Counted from the first letter of the stretch, positions 51,702-60,664 are shown. The stretch: 64,000 nt of DNA from Embleya scabrispora DSM 41855 (GCF_000372745.1 NZ_KB889719.1:1-64000), one strand, 5' to 3'. Notes: generated by a model from the sequence alone, not told the origin. Translations and numbers: made by a program.

Positions 51702-52490
51702 ATGTACGGCACAGGCAGAGCGGTGGTTCGCGCGATCGGTCCGGTTCTCGGCATCCTGCTGCTCGCGGGCTGCGCCGACGACGGTGACGACCCGTTCGCG
51801 GTCGGCCCGAACGCGTCGCCCACCGGCGCGGCCCCGGTGGCCAAGGGCCCCGGCCCGACCCCCACCACCACCCGCCCGGCCGGCACGTCCGCACCGCCGA
51901 GCCGGACCCCGGAGCAGGCACAGGCACTGGCCGCGTCGCTCGCCCTCACCCCGGAGGACTGGGGGACCGGCTTCGTCAGGCAGAGCACGTACGAGTTCGC
52001 CGGCGAGACCTGGACGGACTACGCCGCCGACTGCACACAGCAGAGCGTGCCGCTGCCGGCGAGCATCCTCGGCCAGTGGGTGCGCCAGGTGCAAATGCCG
52101 GAGACCGCACAGGCGTCGGTGCTCTCCAGCGGCAGCACCACCGTGATCGTGCACAAGGACGTGCGCGGCGCGCGCGAGCAGGTGCAGAACGCGCACCAGG
52201 TCAAGGACCGCTGCCCGACTCGCACCTACTCGGACGGCACCCGGGCCAAGGACACCCCCGGTGCCGCGCAGCCCACGTTCGCCGAGGCGGACGAGGTGTT
52301 CGCCGAGGAGGGCCTGATGCACCCCAAGGGCGGCGGCGAACCGTACCCGTACGTCGTGCTGACGGTGCGCAAGGACACCGTCGTGATGTCGTCCTACTTC
52401 AGTGCCCCCACCGCCGACCGCGTGCCCGACGTGCGCACCCGCGGCAACCAGGCGGCCCGCCTGATGCTGGACCGGCTGGTGCGCCGGTAG
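51702..52490 (+). CDS. Putative lipoprotein, paralogue 2
   Basis: A 262-residue exported protein with lipobox LLLAGC (Cys24), a Pro/Thr-rich linker, and a domain beginning TPEQAQALAASLALTPEDWG, the same motif as in the preceding gene. Two Cys (in AADCTQQS and DRCPTRTY) match the pair in paralogue 1 and probably form a disulfide. The start ATG at 51702 follows GGGGGGAAC. It lies about 60 bp downstream, so the two are likely co-transcribed and arose by tandem duplication with strong divergence. Confidence 0.78.
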   Translation: MYGTGRAVVRAIGPVLGILLLAGCADDGDDPFAVGPNASPTGAAPVAKGPGPTPTTTRPAGTSAPPSRTPEQAQALAASLALTPEDWGTGFVRQSTYEFAGETWTDYAADCTQQSVPLPASILGQWVRQVQMPETAQASVLSSGSTTVIVHKDVRGAREQVQNAHQVKDRCPTRTYSDGTRAKDTPGAAQPTFAEADEVFAEEGLMHPKGGGEPYPYVVLTVRKDTVVMSSYFSAPTADRVPDVRTRGNQAARLMLDRLVRR

Positions 52491-52579
52491 CCGCGTTCGA
52501 GGCGGTGTCCGGCCGGTGCGGCGTTCGCGCCCGCATGACGCGTGAGCGCCCGCCCGCCCGGGCGACTAACGTTTCGGCC

Positions 52580-53728
52580 ATGACCCAATCGCACGGCTTT
52601 GAGACCCTGGCGATCCATGCCGGGCAGGAACCCGACCCGCTGACCGGGGCCGTGGTTCCGCCGATCTACCAGGTGTCCACATACAAGCAGGACGGCGTCG
52701 GCGGGCTGCGCGGCGGCTACGAGTACAGCCGTTCCGGCAACCCGACCCGTACCGCGCTCGAGGAATGCATCGCGGCCCTGGAGGACGGCACCAGGGCACT
52801 GACCTTCGCGTCCGGCCTGGCCGCCGAGGACTGCCTGCTGCGCTCCCTGTGCGCACCCGGCGACCACGCGGTGATCCCGGACGACGCCTACGGCGGCACC
52901 TTCCGACTGTTCGCGAAGGTCGCCTCCCGGTGGGGCATCGAGTACACCCCCGCGCACGCCGGCGACCTCGACGCGGTGCGCGCCGCGATCCGGCCGGGCG
53001 TGACCCGCCTCGTGTGGTGCGAGACGCCGAGCAACCCGCTGCTCGGCGTCGCCGACATCGCCGCGCTGGCGGCCGTCGCGCACGACGCGGGCGCGCTCCT
53101 CGTGGTGGACAACACGTTCGCCTCGCCCTACCTCCAGCAGCCGCTGAACCTGGGCGCCGACGTCGTGGTGCACTCGACGACGAAGTACATGGGTGGGCAC
53201 TCCGACGTCATCGGCGGCGCGCTCGTGGTGAACAACGCGGAGTTGGCCGCCGAGTTGGTCTTCCACCAGAACGCGATGGGCGCGGTGCCCGCGCCGTTCG
53301 ACGCGTGGCTGACACTGCGCGGTCTGAAGACCCTCGGGGTTCGGATGGACCGGCACTGCGCGAACGCCGAGCGCGTCGTGGACCTGCTGTCGCGTCACCC
53401 CCGGGTGAGCGAGGTGCTGTATCCCGGGCTGCCCGGGCACTCGGGACACGACGTCGCGGTCAAGCAGATGAAGGCGTTCGGCGGCATGGTGTCGTTCCGG
53501 GTGAACGGTGGCGAGGAGGCCGCCGTACAGGTGTGCAACCGGACCGAGTTGTTCATCCTGGGCGAGTCGCTCGGCGGCGTCGAGTCGCTGATCGAGCACC
53601 CGGGCCGGATGACCCACGCATCGGCAGCCGGTTCGCCGCTGGAGGTGCCCGGCGACCTGGTCCGCCTGTCCGTGGGCATCGAGTCCGCCGACGACCTGCT
53701 GGCGGACCTGGAACGGGCGCTGGGCTGA
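52580..53728 (+). CDS. metB: Cystathionine gamma-synthase
   Basis: A 382-residue PLP enzyme of the Cys/Met metabolism family. The N-terminus FETLAIHAGQEPDPLTGAVV and the Schiff-base Lys202 in HSTTKYMGGHSD are typical, together with GYEYSRSGNPTRTALEECIA. It makes cystathionine from O-succinylhomoserine (or acetylhomoserine) and cysteine, the entry into methionine synthesis. In actinobacteria close homologues may also act as cystathionine gamma-lyase, and the sequence cannot decide this. The ATG at 52580 is the first in-frame Met before the conserved start. It is convergent with the sigma-associated membrane gene. Confidence 0.93.
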   Translation: MTQSHGFETLAIHAGQEPDPLTGAVVPPIYQVSTYKQDGVGGLRGGYEYSRSGNPTRTALEECIAALEDGTRALTFASGLAAEDCLLRSLCAPGDHAVIPDDAYGGTFRLFAKVASRWGIEYTPAHAGDLDAVRAAIRPGVTRLVWCETPSNPLLGVADIAALAAVAHDAGALLVVDNTFASPYLQQPLNLGADVVVHSTTKYMGGHSDVIGGALVVNNAELAAELVFHQNAMGAVPAPFDAWLTLRGLKTLGVRMDRHCANAERVVDLLSRHPRVSEVLYPGLPGHSGHDVAVKQMKAFGGMVSFRVNGGEEAAVQVCNRTELFILGESLGGVESLIEHPGRMTHASAAGSPLEVPGDLVRLSVGIESADDLLADLERALG

Positions 53729-53845
53729 CGCACTCGCGGCTCGCGCCGGACGAACGGGGCCGGCCCGAGGCCCCGGCGTCCCGGAGCGCCGGACGGGCCG
53801 GGACCGGCTCGCCCGGCGCTGGGGCGCGCGTTTCGGAGCCCGGGC

Positions 53846-54541
53846 CTAACGCGTCGTCTCCGTGCACGCCGAGCACGCGGTCACCAGGTTGCCCGCCTCG
53901 TCGTAGACGGTGATCGAGATCGGTGTCTCGGTGGTGAAGGCCCACAGGTAGGCGACGCCGGGCAGTCCGGGCGGGCGGTCCAGGCGCATCTGTCGGGCAG
54001 CGGTCGGCTCGCGCAGTTCGCCGCGTACCGCCGGGGCGGGCATGCTCTGGCCGACCAGGATCGCGACCACCAGGCGCTGCCCGGTCGGCGCGTACACGCC
54101 CGGATCCAGGGCCGTCGTGTCCAGGCGGCCGGGTGTCGGCAGGAAGCGGCAGGTCGGCGCGCTCGGCTCGGCCACGCTGCCCAGACACCACGACGAACCG
54201 CGTTCGGGCCCCGCGTCGCCGATCCACACCGAACCGCCGAGCCCGACATCGGTGCGCAGCGGAGGCGGCTCCTCGTTCTCGATCGGCCACAGCGGAGTCG
54301 GGTTCGGCGGCGCCGGCGGCAATCCGCCTCCGTCGCCGGTCCCGGGAACGGCCAGCCACAACCCGCCGACCGCCGCGCCGGCCAGCAGCGCCGACCCGAG
54401 CAGGTGGCGCAGTCGGCGCAGGGACGCCCGCCGACGCACCCGCCGGGCCAGGTTCGCGGGCAGCGGCCGATACGGGAACTCCGGCGGCTCGGGTATCTCC
54501 TCCGGGTCCGCCGCACCCGGCGTCGGTGCCGTCACGCTCAT
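53846..54541 (-). CDS. Membrane protein encoded with SigE-like sigma (possible anti-sigma partner)
   Basis: A 231-residue single-pass protein. A Pro-rich cytoplasmic N-terminus is followed by a basic RRVRRRASLRRLRHLLG patch and one helix (GSALLAGAAVGGLWLAV) near residue 50-66, then an exported domain of about 160 residues. Four Cys are present (near 118, 130 and the last CSACTE). The short N-terminus lacks an anti-sigma zinc motif, so its action on the sigma factor is only inferred from the ATGA overlap with that gene. The ATG at 54541 follows GGAAG. It is the second gene of the pair. Confidence 0.75.
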   Translation of the reverse strand: MSVTAPTPGAADPEEIPEPPEFPYRPLPANLARRVRRRASLRRLRHLLGSALLAGAAVGGLWLAVPGTGDGGGLPPAPPNPTPLWPIENEEPPPLRTDVGLGGSVWIGDAGPERGSSWCLGSVAEPSAPTCRFLPTPGRLDTTALDPGVYAPTGQRLVVAILVGQSMPAPAVRGELREPTAARQMRLDRPPGLPGVAYLWAFTTETPISITVYDEAGNLVTACSACTETTR

Positions 54542-55023
54542 CGGATCGCTTCCGCGCTCGCGACCGGCTGCGGCTCCCCGTGCGACGGCGTGCCGGCCAC
54601 CGGCATCTGGGCCATCCCGCGCCGCCACGCGCCGGCCACCGTCTCGATCGGCAGCCCCAGCGCCTCGGCCGCGTCGTACTCGTCCAGGCGGGCGTACAGA
54701 CGCAGCACCACGGTGGCCCGCTCGATGCGGCCGAGTCGGTCCAGGGTGGCGAACGGCTCGCCTCCGTAGGGGAGGTCGCCTCGATGACCACGTGGTCCCG
54801 GTCGCCACGGGTCCAGGTATCCGGCCATCAGCGCGCGCCACGCGATGCGCACCGGATCCCGGTCGGGCAACCTGCTCCAGTACACGCACGTATGCGCCAA
54901 GGCCCGCTCGACCCGACGCTCGGCGCGTTGTCGGTCGCCGGTGAGCAGGTCGGCGGCCTGCAACAGTTGGACGCCTACGGTGTTGACGAAGAGATCGAAC
55001 TCGCGAGCGTCGCGCCTGTGCAC
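54538..55023 (-). CDS. Divergent SigE-family (ECF-like) RNA polymerase sigma factor
   Basis: A 161-residue protein. The N-terminal half matches region 2 of SigE-type sigma factors only in outline (EFDLFVNTVGVQLLQAADLL, then TGDRQRAERRVERALAHTCV). The C-terminal helix-turn-helix of region 4 is clear: LDRLGRIERATVVLRLYARL, then EYDAAEALGLPIETVAGAWR. The usual region 2 core with paired aromatic and basic residues for promoter melting is degraded, so activity is uncertain. The GTG at 55023 has GGGAGGG 3-4 bp upstream. Its stop overlaps the membrane-protein gene. The 294 bp to the MarR gene hold no gene I can see. Confidence 0.75.
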   Translation of the reverse strand: MHRRDAREFDLFVNTVGVQLLQAADLLTGDRQRAERRVERALAHTCVYWSRLPDRDPVRIAWRALMAGYLDPWRPGPRGHRGDLPYGGEPFATLDRLGRIERATVVLRLYARLDEYDAAEALGLPIETVAGAWRRGMAQMPVAGTPSHGEPQPVASAEAIR

Positions 55024-55317
55024 GGTCCCTCCCGCAGATCCGCCGAGCGGGTGCCCTCGGGCCGGCCCGTTGCCGTCGCCGCTCTCTGTGTTGCTGCCCC
55101 ACACCCGTTCGGGTAGTCGCGTATCGCGACATGTCGCCCTCGCCACTCGGTGCCGTCGACGATCCCCCACCGGCCAGCGACGACGCCACAACCCTCCGCT
55201 GTCGCCACGGTAGAGCGCGCGACACCAAAGCGGGGTGGAATCGACCGGTCGGGCCCGCTGATCCCGGTCCGCGCAATATCCTTCGGAGCACCACATCCGA
55301 TCGACGAACGAGCGGCG

Positions 55318-55815
55318 ATGACACCGGACCAGGCCCATGACGACCCCACCGGCTCTGCCGACCCGCTCTACGACCGCCTGCAACACGAGGTGGCGTTGTT
55401 CGCGCGCCGTGCCGAGCAGACCCGGCTCGGTGCCGTCGGCGAACTGCGCAACTCGATGGACCGTGCGGCCTACCTGCTGCTCGGCCGGCTCGAGACGGGC
55501 GGGCCGATGGGTGTCAAGGCACTCGCACAGGCCATGACCATCGACTCGTCCACGGTGACCCGGCAGGTCACCCCGTTGGTGGAACAGGGTCTGGTGGATC
55601 GAGTGCCCAATCCCGACGACGGCCGTGCCGTGCTGCTCGAACTCTCCGCCGAGGGTCGGGACCGGCTGCACCAGGTCCGGCACGCCCGGCAGCGCCTGAT
55701 GGCGGAGATCTGCGCCGGTTGGAGCCTGGACGATCGCGAGCGATTCACCGAGCTGCTCACCCGCTTCAACGCCTCGATGGAGCGCCGACAGAGCCGAAAC
55801 CCGGCCGGCTCCTGA
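55318..55815 (+). CDS. MarR family transcriptional regulator
   Basis: A 165-residue MarR protein. The winged helix-turn-helix is at about 60-110 (GVKALAQAMTIDSSTVTRQV, then PLVEQGLVDRVPNPDDGR). Helices at both ends form the dimer interface. MarR proteins usually respond to small phenolic ligands or oxidants. The ATG at 55318 is chosen as the first Met before the fold; the Shine-Dalgarno sequence is weak. It is 69 bp upstream of ilvA, with which it may be transcribed, and divergent from the sigma gene. No palindrome I consider strong was seen in the gap. Confidence 0.88.
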   Translation: MTPDQAHDDPTGSADPLYDRLQHEVALFARRAEQTRLGAVGELRNSMDRAAYLLLGRLETGGPMGVKALAQAMTIDSSTVTRQVTPLVEQGLVDRVPNPDDGRAVLLELSAEGRDRLHQVRHARQRLMAEICAGWSLDDRERFTELLTRFNASMERRQSRNPAGS

Positions 55816-55884
55816 ACTCTCGGCACCACCGGGGCCGAGGAGTCCCGGCGCATCCGCAGGGGCGGTTGGTGCGACACTCGGCGT

Positions 55885-57108
55885 ATGAGCAGCCCAGCCC
55901 CGGCCACGGTGACCCTGCACGACATCCGGATCGCGCGAAAGATGCTGGAGAGCGTCGTTCGCGAGACGCCGATCAGGTCGTGTCGGGCGCTGACCGACCG
56001 TGTCGGTACGCCGGTTCACCTCAAGTGCGAGAACCTCCAGCGCACCGGGTCCTTCAAGATCCGCGGCGCGTACGTGCGGATCGCGGGTCTGTCCGAGGAC
56101 GAGCGCGCCCGGGGCGTGGTCGCGGCGAGCGCCGGCAACCACGCCCAGGGCGTCGCGCTCGCGGCCCGCACCCTGGGCGTCGCGTCCACGGTGTTCATGC
56201 CCGCCGGCGCGCCGCTGCCCAAGGTGGCCGCGACCCGCTCGTACGGTGCGGAGGTGATCCTGGGCGGCGACAACGTCGAGCACGCGCTCACCGCCGCGCG
56301 CGCGTACGCGGACGAGACCGGGGCGGTGTTCATCCACCCGTTCGACCATCACGACGTGGTGGCGGGCCAGGGCACCGTCGGGCTGGAGATCCTGGAGCAG
56401 TGCCCCGAGGTCAAGACCATCCTGGTGGGCACCGGCGGTGGCGGCCTGTTGGCCGGAATCGCGGTCGCGGTCAAGGCACTTCGCCCCGACGTCAAGGTGA
56501 TCGGCGTGCAGGCGGCGTCCGCCGCCGCGTACCCGCCCTCGCTGGCCGCCGGCGCGCCGGTGTCGCTGCCCTCGTTCGGCACGATGGCCGACGGAATCGC
56601 GGTCGGCCGCCCCGGCGAGGTCCCGTTCGCGCTGATCCGCGAACACACGGACGGCATCCGCACGGTCGGCGAAGAGTCGCTGTCGCAGGCCCTGCTGCTG
56701 TGCATGGAGCGGGCCAAGCTGGTGGTCGAGCCCGCCGGCGCCGCGTCGGTGGCGGCGCTTCTGGAGACCGGCGAACCGATCGAGGGCCCGGTGGTGGCGG
56801 TGCTGTCCGGCGGCAACGTGGACCCGCTGCTGATGCTGCGGGTGCTGCGGCACGGTCTGGCCTCCGCCGGGCGCTACCTGTCGCTGCGGGTGCGCATCCC
56901 CGACAGCCCCGGCGCGCTGGCCACCCTGTTGGGTCGGTTGGCGGAGACCGACGCCAACATCGCGGCGGTGTCGCACGTGCGTACCGACGCGACGCTGCGG
57001 GTCGGCGAGGCGGATGTGGACCTGCAGTTGGAGACCAAGGGCCGCAGCCACTGCGCGGCCGTGGTCGAGGCGCTGTACGGCGCGGGGTACACGGTCACCA
57101 AGAGCTGA
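55885..57108 (+). CDS. ilvA: Threonine ammonia-lyase with ACT domain
   Basis: A 407-residue PLP enzyme that deaminates threonine to 2-oxobutanoate, the first step to isoleucine. Schiff-base Lys58 is in TGSFKIRGAYVR, the substrate loop is SAGNHAQGVALAA, and the glycine loop is TGGGGLLAG. A C-terminal ACT domain (about 325-405, beginning RYLSLRVRIPDSPGALATLL) may sense isoleucine or valine. It differs from the 319-residue dehydratase at 36989, which lacks ACT. The 272 bp after its stop (57109-57380) contain no gene I can support. Confidence 0.93.
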   Translation: MSSPAPATVTLHDIRIARKMLESVVRETPIRSCRALTDRVGTPVHLKCENLQRTGSFKIRGAYVRIAGLSEDERARGVVAASAGNHAQGVALAARTLGVASTVFMPAGAPLPKVAATRSYGAEVILGGDNVEHALTAARAYADETGAVFIHPFDHHDVVAGQGTVGLEILEQCPEVKTILVGTGGGGLLAGIAVAVKALRPDVKVIGVQAASAAAYPPSLAAGAPVSLPSFGTMADGIAVGRPGEVPFALIREHTDGIRTVGEESLSQALLLCMERAKLVVEPAGAASVAALLETGEPIEGPVVAVLSGGNVDPLLMLRVLRHGLASAGRYLSLRVRIPDSPGALATLLGRLAETDANIAAVSHVRTDATLRVGEADVDLQLETKGRSHCAAVVEALYGAGYTVTKS

Positions 57109-57380
57109 GCCGCGCCGGGGCCGCCTGCCGGACCGATTGTCGGGGCCGTGTGCTTGGGTGGGCAGTCAAGCCATGTCCGCCCACGGAGGACGCGGCCGAG
57201 AGGCAGACGAGGTTCGTCGACGCACGAACGGGCGACCTCGGAAGCGCCGTCGACCGGACACGAAGAGTTACGCTTCCGGAGAAAAGCGGTCGCATGCTCG
57301 GTGCGTCGGGGCGCATGGTGGAGATCTCAAGCGATCGGCCCGCCCCCATGCCCCATCCGGACGAGGAGTGATCCACCGAT

Positions 57381-58427
57381 ATGCAGGAAGCGATCGTCGC
57401 CGAAGGTCTGGTCAAGACCTTCGGCTCGGTCCGAGCACTCGACGGCGTGGACGTGAGCGTGCCCACCGGCACCGTCCTGGGCCTGCTCGGACCGAACGGC
57501 GCAGGCAAGACGACATGCGTACGCGTGCTGACCACATTGCTCAAACCCGATTCCGGGCGAGCCGTCGTGGCCGGTCACGACGTGCTCAGGAATCCCGACG
57601 CCGTCCGCCGCTCGATCGGCCTGTCCGGCCAGTTCGCCGCCGTGGACGAGTACCTGACCGGCCGGGAGAACCTGCGGATGGTCGGTGAGCTGTACCAGCT
57701 CAGCGGCCGCGACGCCAAGCGCCGGGCCGACGAACTGCTCGCCCAGTTCGACCTGTCCGAAGCGAGCGATCGGCCCGCCAAGACCTATTCGGGTGGCATG
57801 CGCCGCCGGCTCGACCTGGCCGCGGCGCTCGTGGTGAGCCCGCCGGTGATGTTCATGGACGAGCCGACCACCGGGCTCGACCCGCGCAACCGGATGGCGC
57901 TGTGGCGGGTGATCGAGGAACTCGTCGCGGGCGGCACCACGTTGCTGCTCACCACGCAATACCTGGAGGAGGCCGACCACCTCGCGCACGACATCGCGGT
58001 GGTCGACCACGGCAAGGTGATCGCGCGCGGCACCGCCGACCAGCTCAAGGCCAAGGTCGGCGGCGAGCGGGTCGAGGTGGTCGTGCACGACGCGGCACGG
58101 CTGGCCGACGCGAGCGAGATGCTCGCCTCGTTCGGCAAGGGCGAGTTGGGCGTGGTCAAGCTCCAGCGGCGGATCACCGTGCCGGTCACCGGCGGCGCCA
58201 AGCTGCTCGCCGAGATCATCCGCGAACTCGACGCGCGTGGCATCGAGATCGACGACATCGGGCTGCGCCGGCCCACCCTGGACGACGTGTTCATCTCGCT
58301 CACCGGCCATGCCGCGGAGTCGGAGAACGGCAACAACGGCGACGGCGGCGACGACGACGGCGGCGGCGACGAGAACCTCAGCGAGGACGGCCCGCAGCGT
58401 GGCCGTGTCAAGGCGGTGAAGGCGTGA
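57381..58427 (+). CDS. Daunorubicin-resistance-type ABC transporter ATP-binding protein (DrrA-like)
   Basis: A 348-residue ATPase of the DrrA/NodI group. Walker A is GPNGAGKTT, the Q-loop lies in SGQFAAVDEYLTGREN, the signature is YSGGMRRRLDLA, Walker B is VMFMDEPTTGLD, and the H-loop is in LTTQYLEEADHL. The C-terminal domain (GERVEVVVHDA, then LDDVFISLTGHAA) belongs to this group. An unusual tail of about 40 residues rich in Asp, Gly and Asn follows. The permease gene starts at the overlapping TGATG. Together they probably export a hydrophobic drug-like compound or lipid. Confidence 0.93.
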   Translation: MQEAIVAEGLVKTFGSVRALDGVDVSVPTGTVLGLLGPNGAGKTTCVRVLTTLLKPDSGRAVVAGHDVLRNPDAVRRSIGLSGQFAAVDEYLTGRENLRMVGELYQLSGRDAKRRADELLAQFDLSEASDRPAKTYSGGMRRRLDLAAALVVSPPVMFMDEPTTGLDPRNRMALWRVIEELVAGGTTLLLTTQYLEEADHLAHDIAVVDHGKVIARGTADQLKAKVGGERVEVVVHDAARLADASEMLASFGKGELGVVKLQRRITVPVTGGAKLLAEIIRELDARGIEIDDIGLRRPTLDDVFISLTGHAAESENGNNGDGGDDDGGGDENLSEDGPQRGRVKAVKA

Positions 58428-59278
58428 TGGCCGTACTGACCGAAACTCCCGTGAGCGAACCTGTGGTGCGTGGCGGCCTGGCCCAGTCGGTGCGCGACTC
58501 GATCGTGATGACTCGGCGCAACCTGATCCGGATGATGCGGATCCCGGAGATGATCATCTTCGGGATGATCCAGCCGGTCATGTTCGTGCTGATGTTCGCC
58601 TACGTCTTCGGCGGCGCGATCGGCATCCCCGGCGTCGAGGACAAGACCGCCTACCGCGACTACGTGATGGCGGGCATCTTCGCGCAGACCGTCACCTTCG
58701 CCACCGCCGGTGCGGGTGCGGGCATCGCCGAGGACATGCACAAGGGCCTGATGGACCGGTTCCGCTCGCTGCCGATGTCGCGCGGCGCGGTGCTCACGGG
58801 CCGTACCATCGCCGACGCCGTGCAGACAGCGCTCACCATGGTGGTCATGGTGATGTGTGCGCTGATCGTCGGCTGGCGGATGCACGACGGGTTGCTCAAG
58901 GGCCTCGGCGGGCTCGCGCTGTTGCTGCTGTTGGGCTACGCCTTCTCCTGGATCGGTGCGCTGATCGGGCTGTCCGTGCGCACTCCGGAGGCGGCCACGT
59001 CCGGCGGCCTGATCTGGCTGTTCCCGCTGTCGTTCCTGTCCATCGCGTTCGCGCCGCCGACCACGCTGCCCACGTTCCTCCAGCACATCGCCTACTGGAA
59101 CCCGTTCAGCGCGACGGTGCAGGCCGCCCGGGTGCTGTTCGGCACGCCGGGGGCGGACGCGGTGTCGGACGCCTGGCCCATGCAGCACCCGGTGTGGGCG
59201 TCGCTGCTGTGGTCCCTGGTGATCATCGCGGTCTTCCGCACCTGGTCGGTGCGCAAGTATCGCTCCGCGGTCTCCTGA
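58427..59278 (+). CDS. ABC-2 type permease (DrrB-like)
   Basis: A 283-residue membrane protein of the ABC-2 family. Six helices are predicted, the first after RRNLIRMMRIPEMIIFGMIQ. The cytoplasmic EDMHKGLMDRFRSLPMSRGA loop is the DrrB consensus that contacts the ATPase. It would form a dimer with the DrrA-like subunit encoded just upstream. The ATG at 58427 overlaps the ATPase stop by one base. A strong hairpin follows the stop. Confidence 0.93.
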   Translation: MAVLTETPVSEPVVRGGLAQSVRDSIVMTRRNLIRMMRIPEMIIFGMIQPVMFVLMFAYVFGGAIGIPGVEDKTAYRDYVMAGIFAQTVTFATAGAGAGIAEDMHKGLMDRFRSLPMSRGAVLTGRTIADAVQTALTMVVMVMCALIVGWRMHDGLLKGLGGLALLLLLGYAFSWIGALIGLSVRTPEAATSGGLIWLFPLSFLSIAFAPPTTLPTFLQHIAYWNPFSATVQAARVLFGTPGADAVSDAWPMQHPVWASLLWSLVIIAVFRTWSVRKYRSAVS

Positions 59279-59320
59279 CCGATCGCCCGACCGTACGACT
59301 GCCCGGCTCGAAAAGAGCGC

Positions 59321-59360
59321 AAGCGGCCCGGCTCCCGGATGCGGGGAGCGCGGGCCGCTT
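59321..59360. terminator. Terminator between ABC permease and greA
   Basis: A 16-bp stem with one bulged G, AAGCGGCCCG-GCTCCC (59321-59336) and GGGAGC-(G)-CGGGCCGCTT (59344-59360), with a 7-nt loop. On the minus strand a tctttt stretch follows, so it suits greA best. It lies between convergent genes. Confidence 0.9.
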
Positions 59361-59371
59361 CGGGTCGTTGC

Positions 59372-59869
59372 TCAGCCCTTGTAGGGCTTGGCCGCCAGGA
59401 CCTCGACACTGGTGCTCTTGCCGTTGGGCAGCGCGAAGGTGGCCTTGTGGCCGACCGACTTGCCGTTGATCGCCTTGCCCAGCGGCGACTGCGGCGAGTA
59501 GACGTCCACGTCGCTCACGGCGTCCTCGCGCGAGCCGAGCAGGAAGGTCGTGGGGTCGTCGTGGTCGCCGTTGAAGACGACGGTGACGACCATGCCGGGC
59601 TCGACCACGCCGTCGTCCGCGGGGGCCTCGCCCACCTTGGCGTTCTGAAGCAGGCCGATGAGCTGGCGGATCCGCAGCTCCTGCTTGCCCTGCTCCTCCT
59701 TGGCCGCGTGGTAGCCCGCGTTCTCCTTGAGGTCGCCTTCCTGGCGGGCCTCTTCGATCTTCACGGCGATTTCGGCACGGGCGGGACCCGACAGGTGTTC
59801 CAGCTCGGCCTTGAGCCGGTCGTACGCCTCCTGGGTGAGCCAGGTGACGCTTTCGCTGGTCTGGGTCAC
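59372..59869 (-). CDS. greA: Transcription elongation factor GreA
   Basis: A 165-residue factor that enters the RNA polymerase secondary channel and rescues backtracked complexes by stimulating RNA cleavage. The N-terminal coiled coil carries the acidic tip EGDLKENAGYHAAKEEQ, and the C-terminal FKBP-like domain ends in VEVLAAKPYKG. The GTG at 59869 follows AGGAG with 6-7 nt spacing. The 262 bp upstream, up to the DUF4307 stop, contain no gene I can see and presumably hold the promoter. Confidence 0.96.
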   Translation of the reverse strand: MTQTSESVTWLTQEAYDRLKAELEHLSGPARAEIAVKIEEARQEGDLKENAGYHAAKEEQGKQELRIRQLIGLLQNAKVGEAPADDGVVEPGMVVTVVFNGDHDDPTTFLLGSREDAVSDVDVYSPQSPLGKAINGKSVGHKATFALPNGKSTSVEVLAAKPYKG

Positions 59870-60131
59870 GGGGTGCTCCTCGTAGGTCTGCGACAGGGTT
59901 GCGTACACGGTGCGTACGAAAGAGGTACACGCGACCCGACCGGCCGTCGGGGCGGGCCCGGGCGGCCGGAGAGGTGTCACATATACCAGCGCCCCCTCAC
60001 CGTCCGCGGTGTGAACACCTCGGGTCGTGAGGGGACGAAGCTTCGAGAGTAACAATCTCCCGACGTCTCGGGCAGTCACGCGCACCCGGGCGACTCGGGA
60101 GGCCGATCCGCGATCGGCACCGACCCGCCGG

Positions 60132-60518
60132 TCAGCCGACGGTGTGACAATCCTCCAGTTCGGCGGTGTTGGGTCGGCCCGCCGTCTGGAGCGTCTCGGT
60201 GCGCTCGATGTGCTTGGCGCCCTTGGCGAAGCGCAGTTCGCGGCGCCCCACCTCGGCGCCGTCCCGATCGCGTGAGCGCAGTACGCAGACGGCTTCCTTG
60301 TCGGCGTCCTTGCGGATCTCCACCCGGACCTCGACCGAGGAATCCGAGGTGACCTCGAAGCTCGGAATAGACCCGCGCACGCCGGGGTTCGCCACATCGA
60401 GGCCGATCCACACCGTCCCGGCCACGAGCACGACCATGAAGACCGCGAAGGCGATCCGCAGCTTGCGATCGTTTCGGGTGGCGCCCTTGCCGTAACGGGT
60501 GACGGGCGTTGCGCTCAC
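60132..60518 (-). CDS. DUF4307 membrane protein
   Basis: A 128-residue protein: short basic cytoplasmic N-terminus (TRYGKGATRNDRKLR), one helix (IAFAVFMVVLVAGTVWIGL) at about 21-39, and an extracytoplasmic domain with two Cys (AVCVLRSRDRDG and LEDCHTVG) that may form a disulfide. It matches DUF4307, an actinobacterial family of unknown function that is commonly encoded beside mca and greA. The GTG at 60518 has GCAGGAG upstream. It is divergent from mca. Confidence 0.9.
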   Translation of the reverse strand: MSATPVTRYGKGATRNDRKLRIAFAVFMVVLVAGTVWIGLDVANPGVRGSIPSFEVTSDSSVEVRVEIRKDADKEAVCVLRSRDRDGAEVGRRELRFAKGAKHIERTETLQTAGRPNTAELEDCHTVG

Positions 60519-60664
60519 CGGGTCTCCTGCGGGACGGGCCCGGGTTTGTGCCCGAGCGAGATCTATCGGCCACTATATGTCCGGTGCAAGAGCGGCCCTC
60601 GACAGGTCCCGGCGGTACGACCCGGCGGCTGGGACACGGGGCACGGATGAGGAGCGACGTTCCG

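Noticed and set aside
53729-53845. GC-rich imperfect inverted repeats between metB and the sigma-associated membrane gene
   Set aside because: The region could hold a bidirectional terminator, but I could not find a stem without several mismatches, so no terminator is called.
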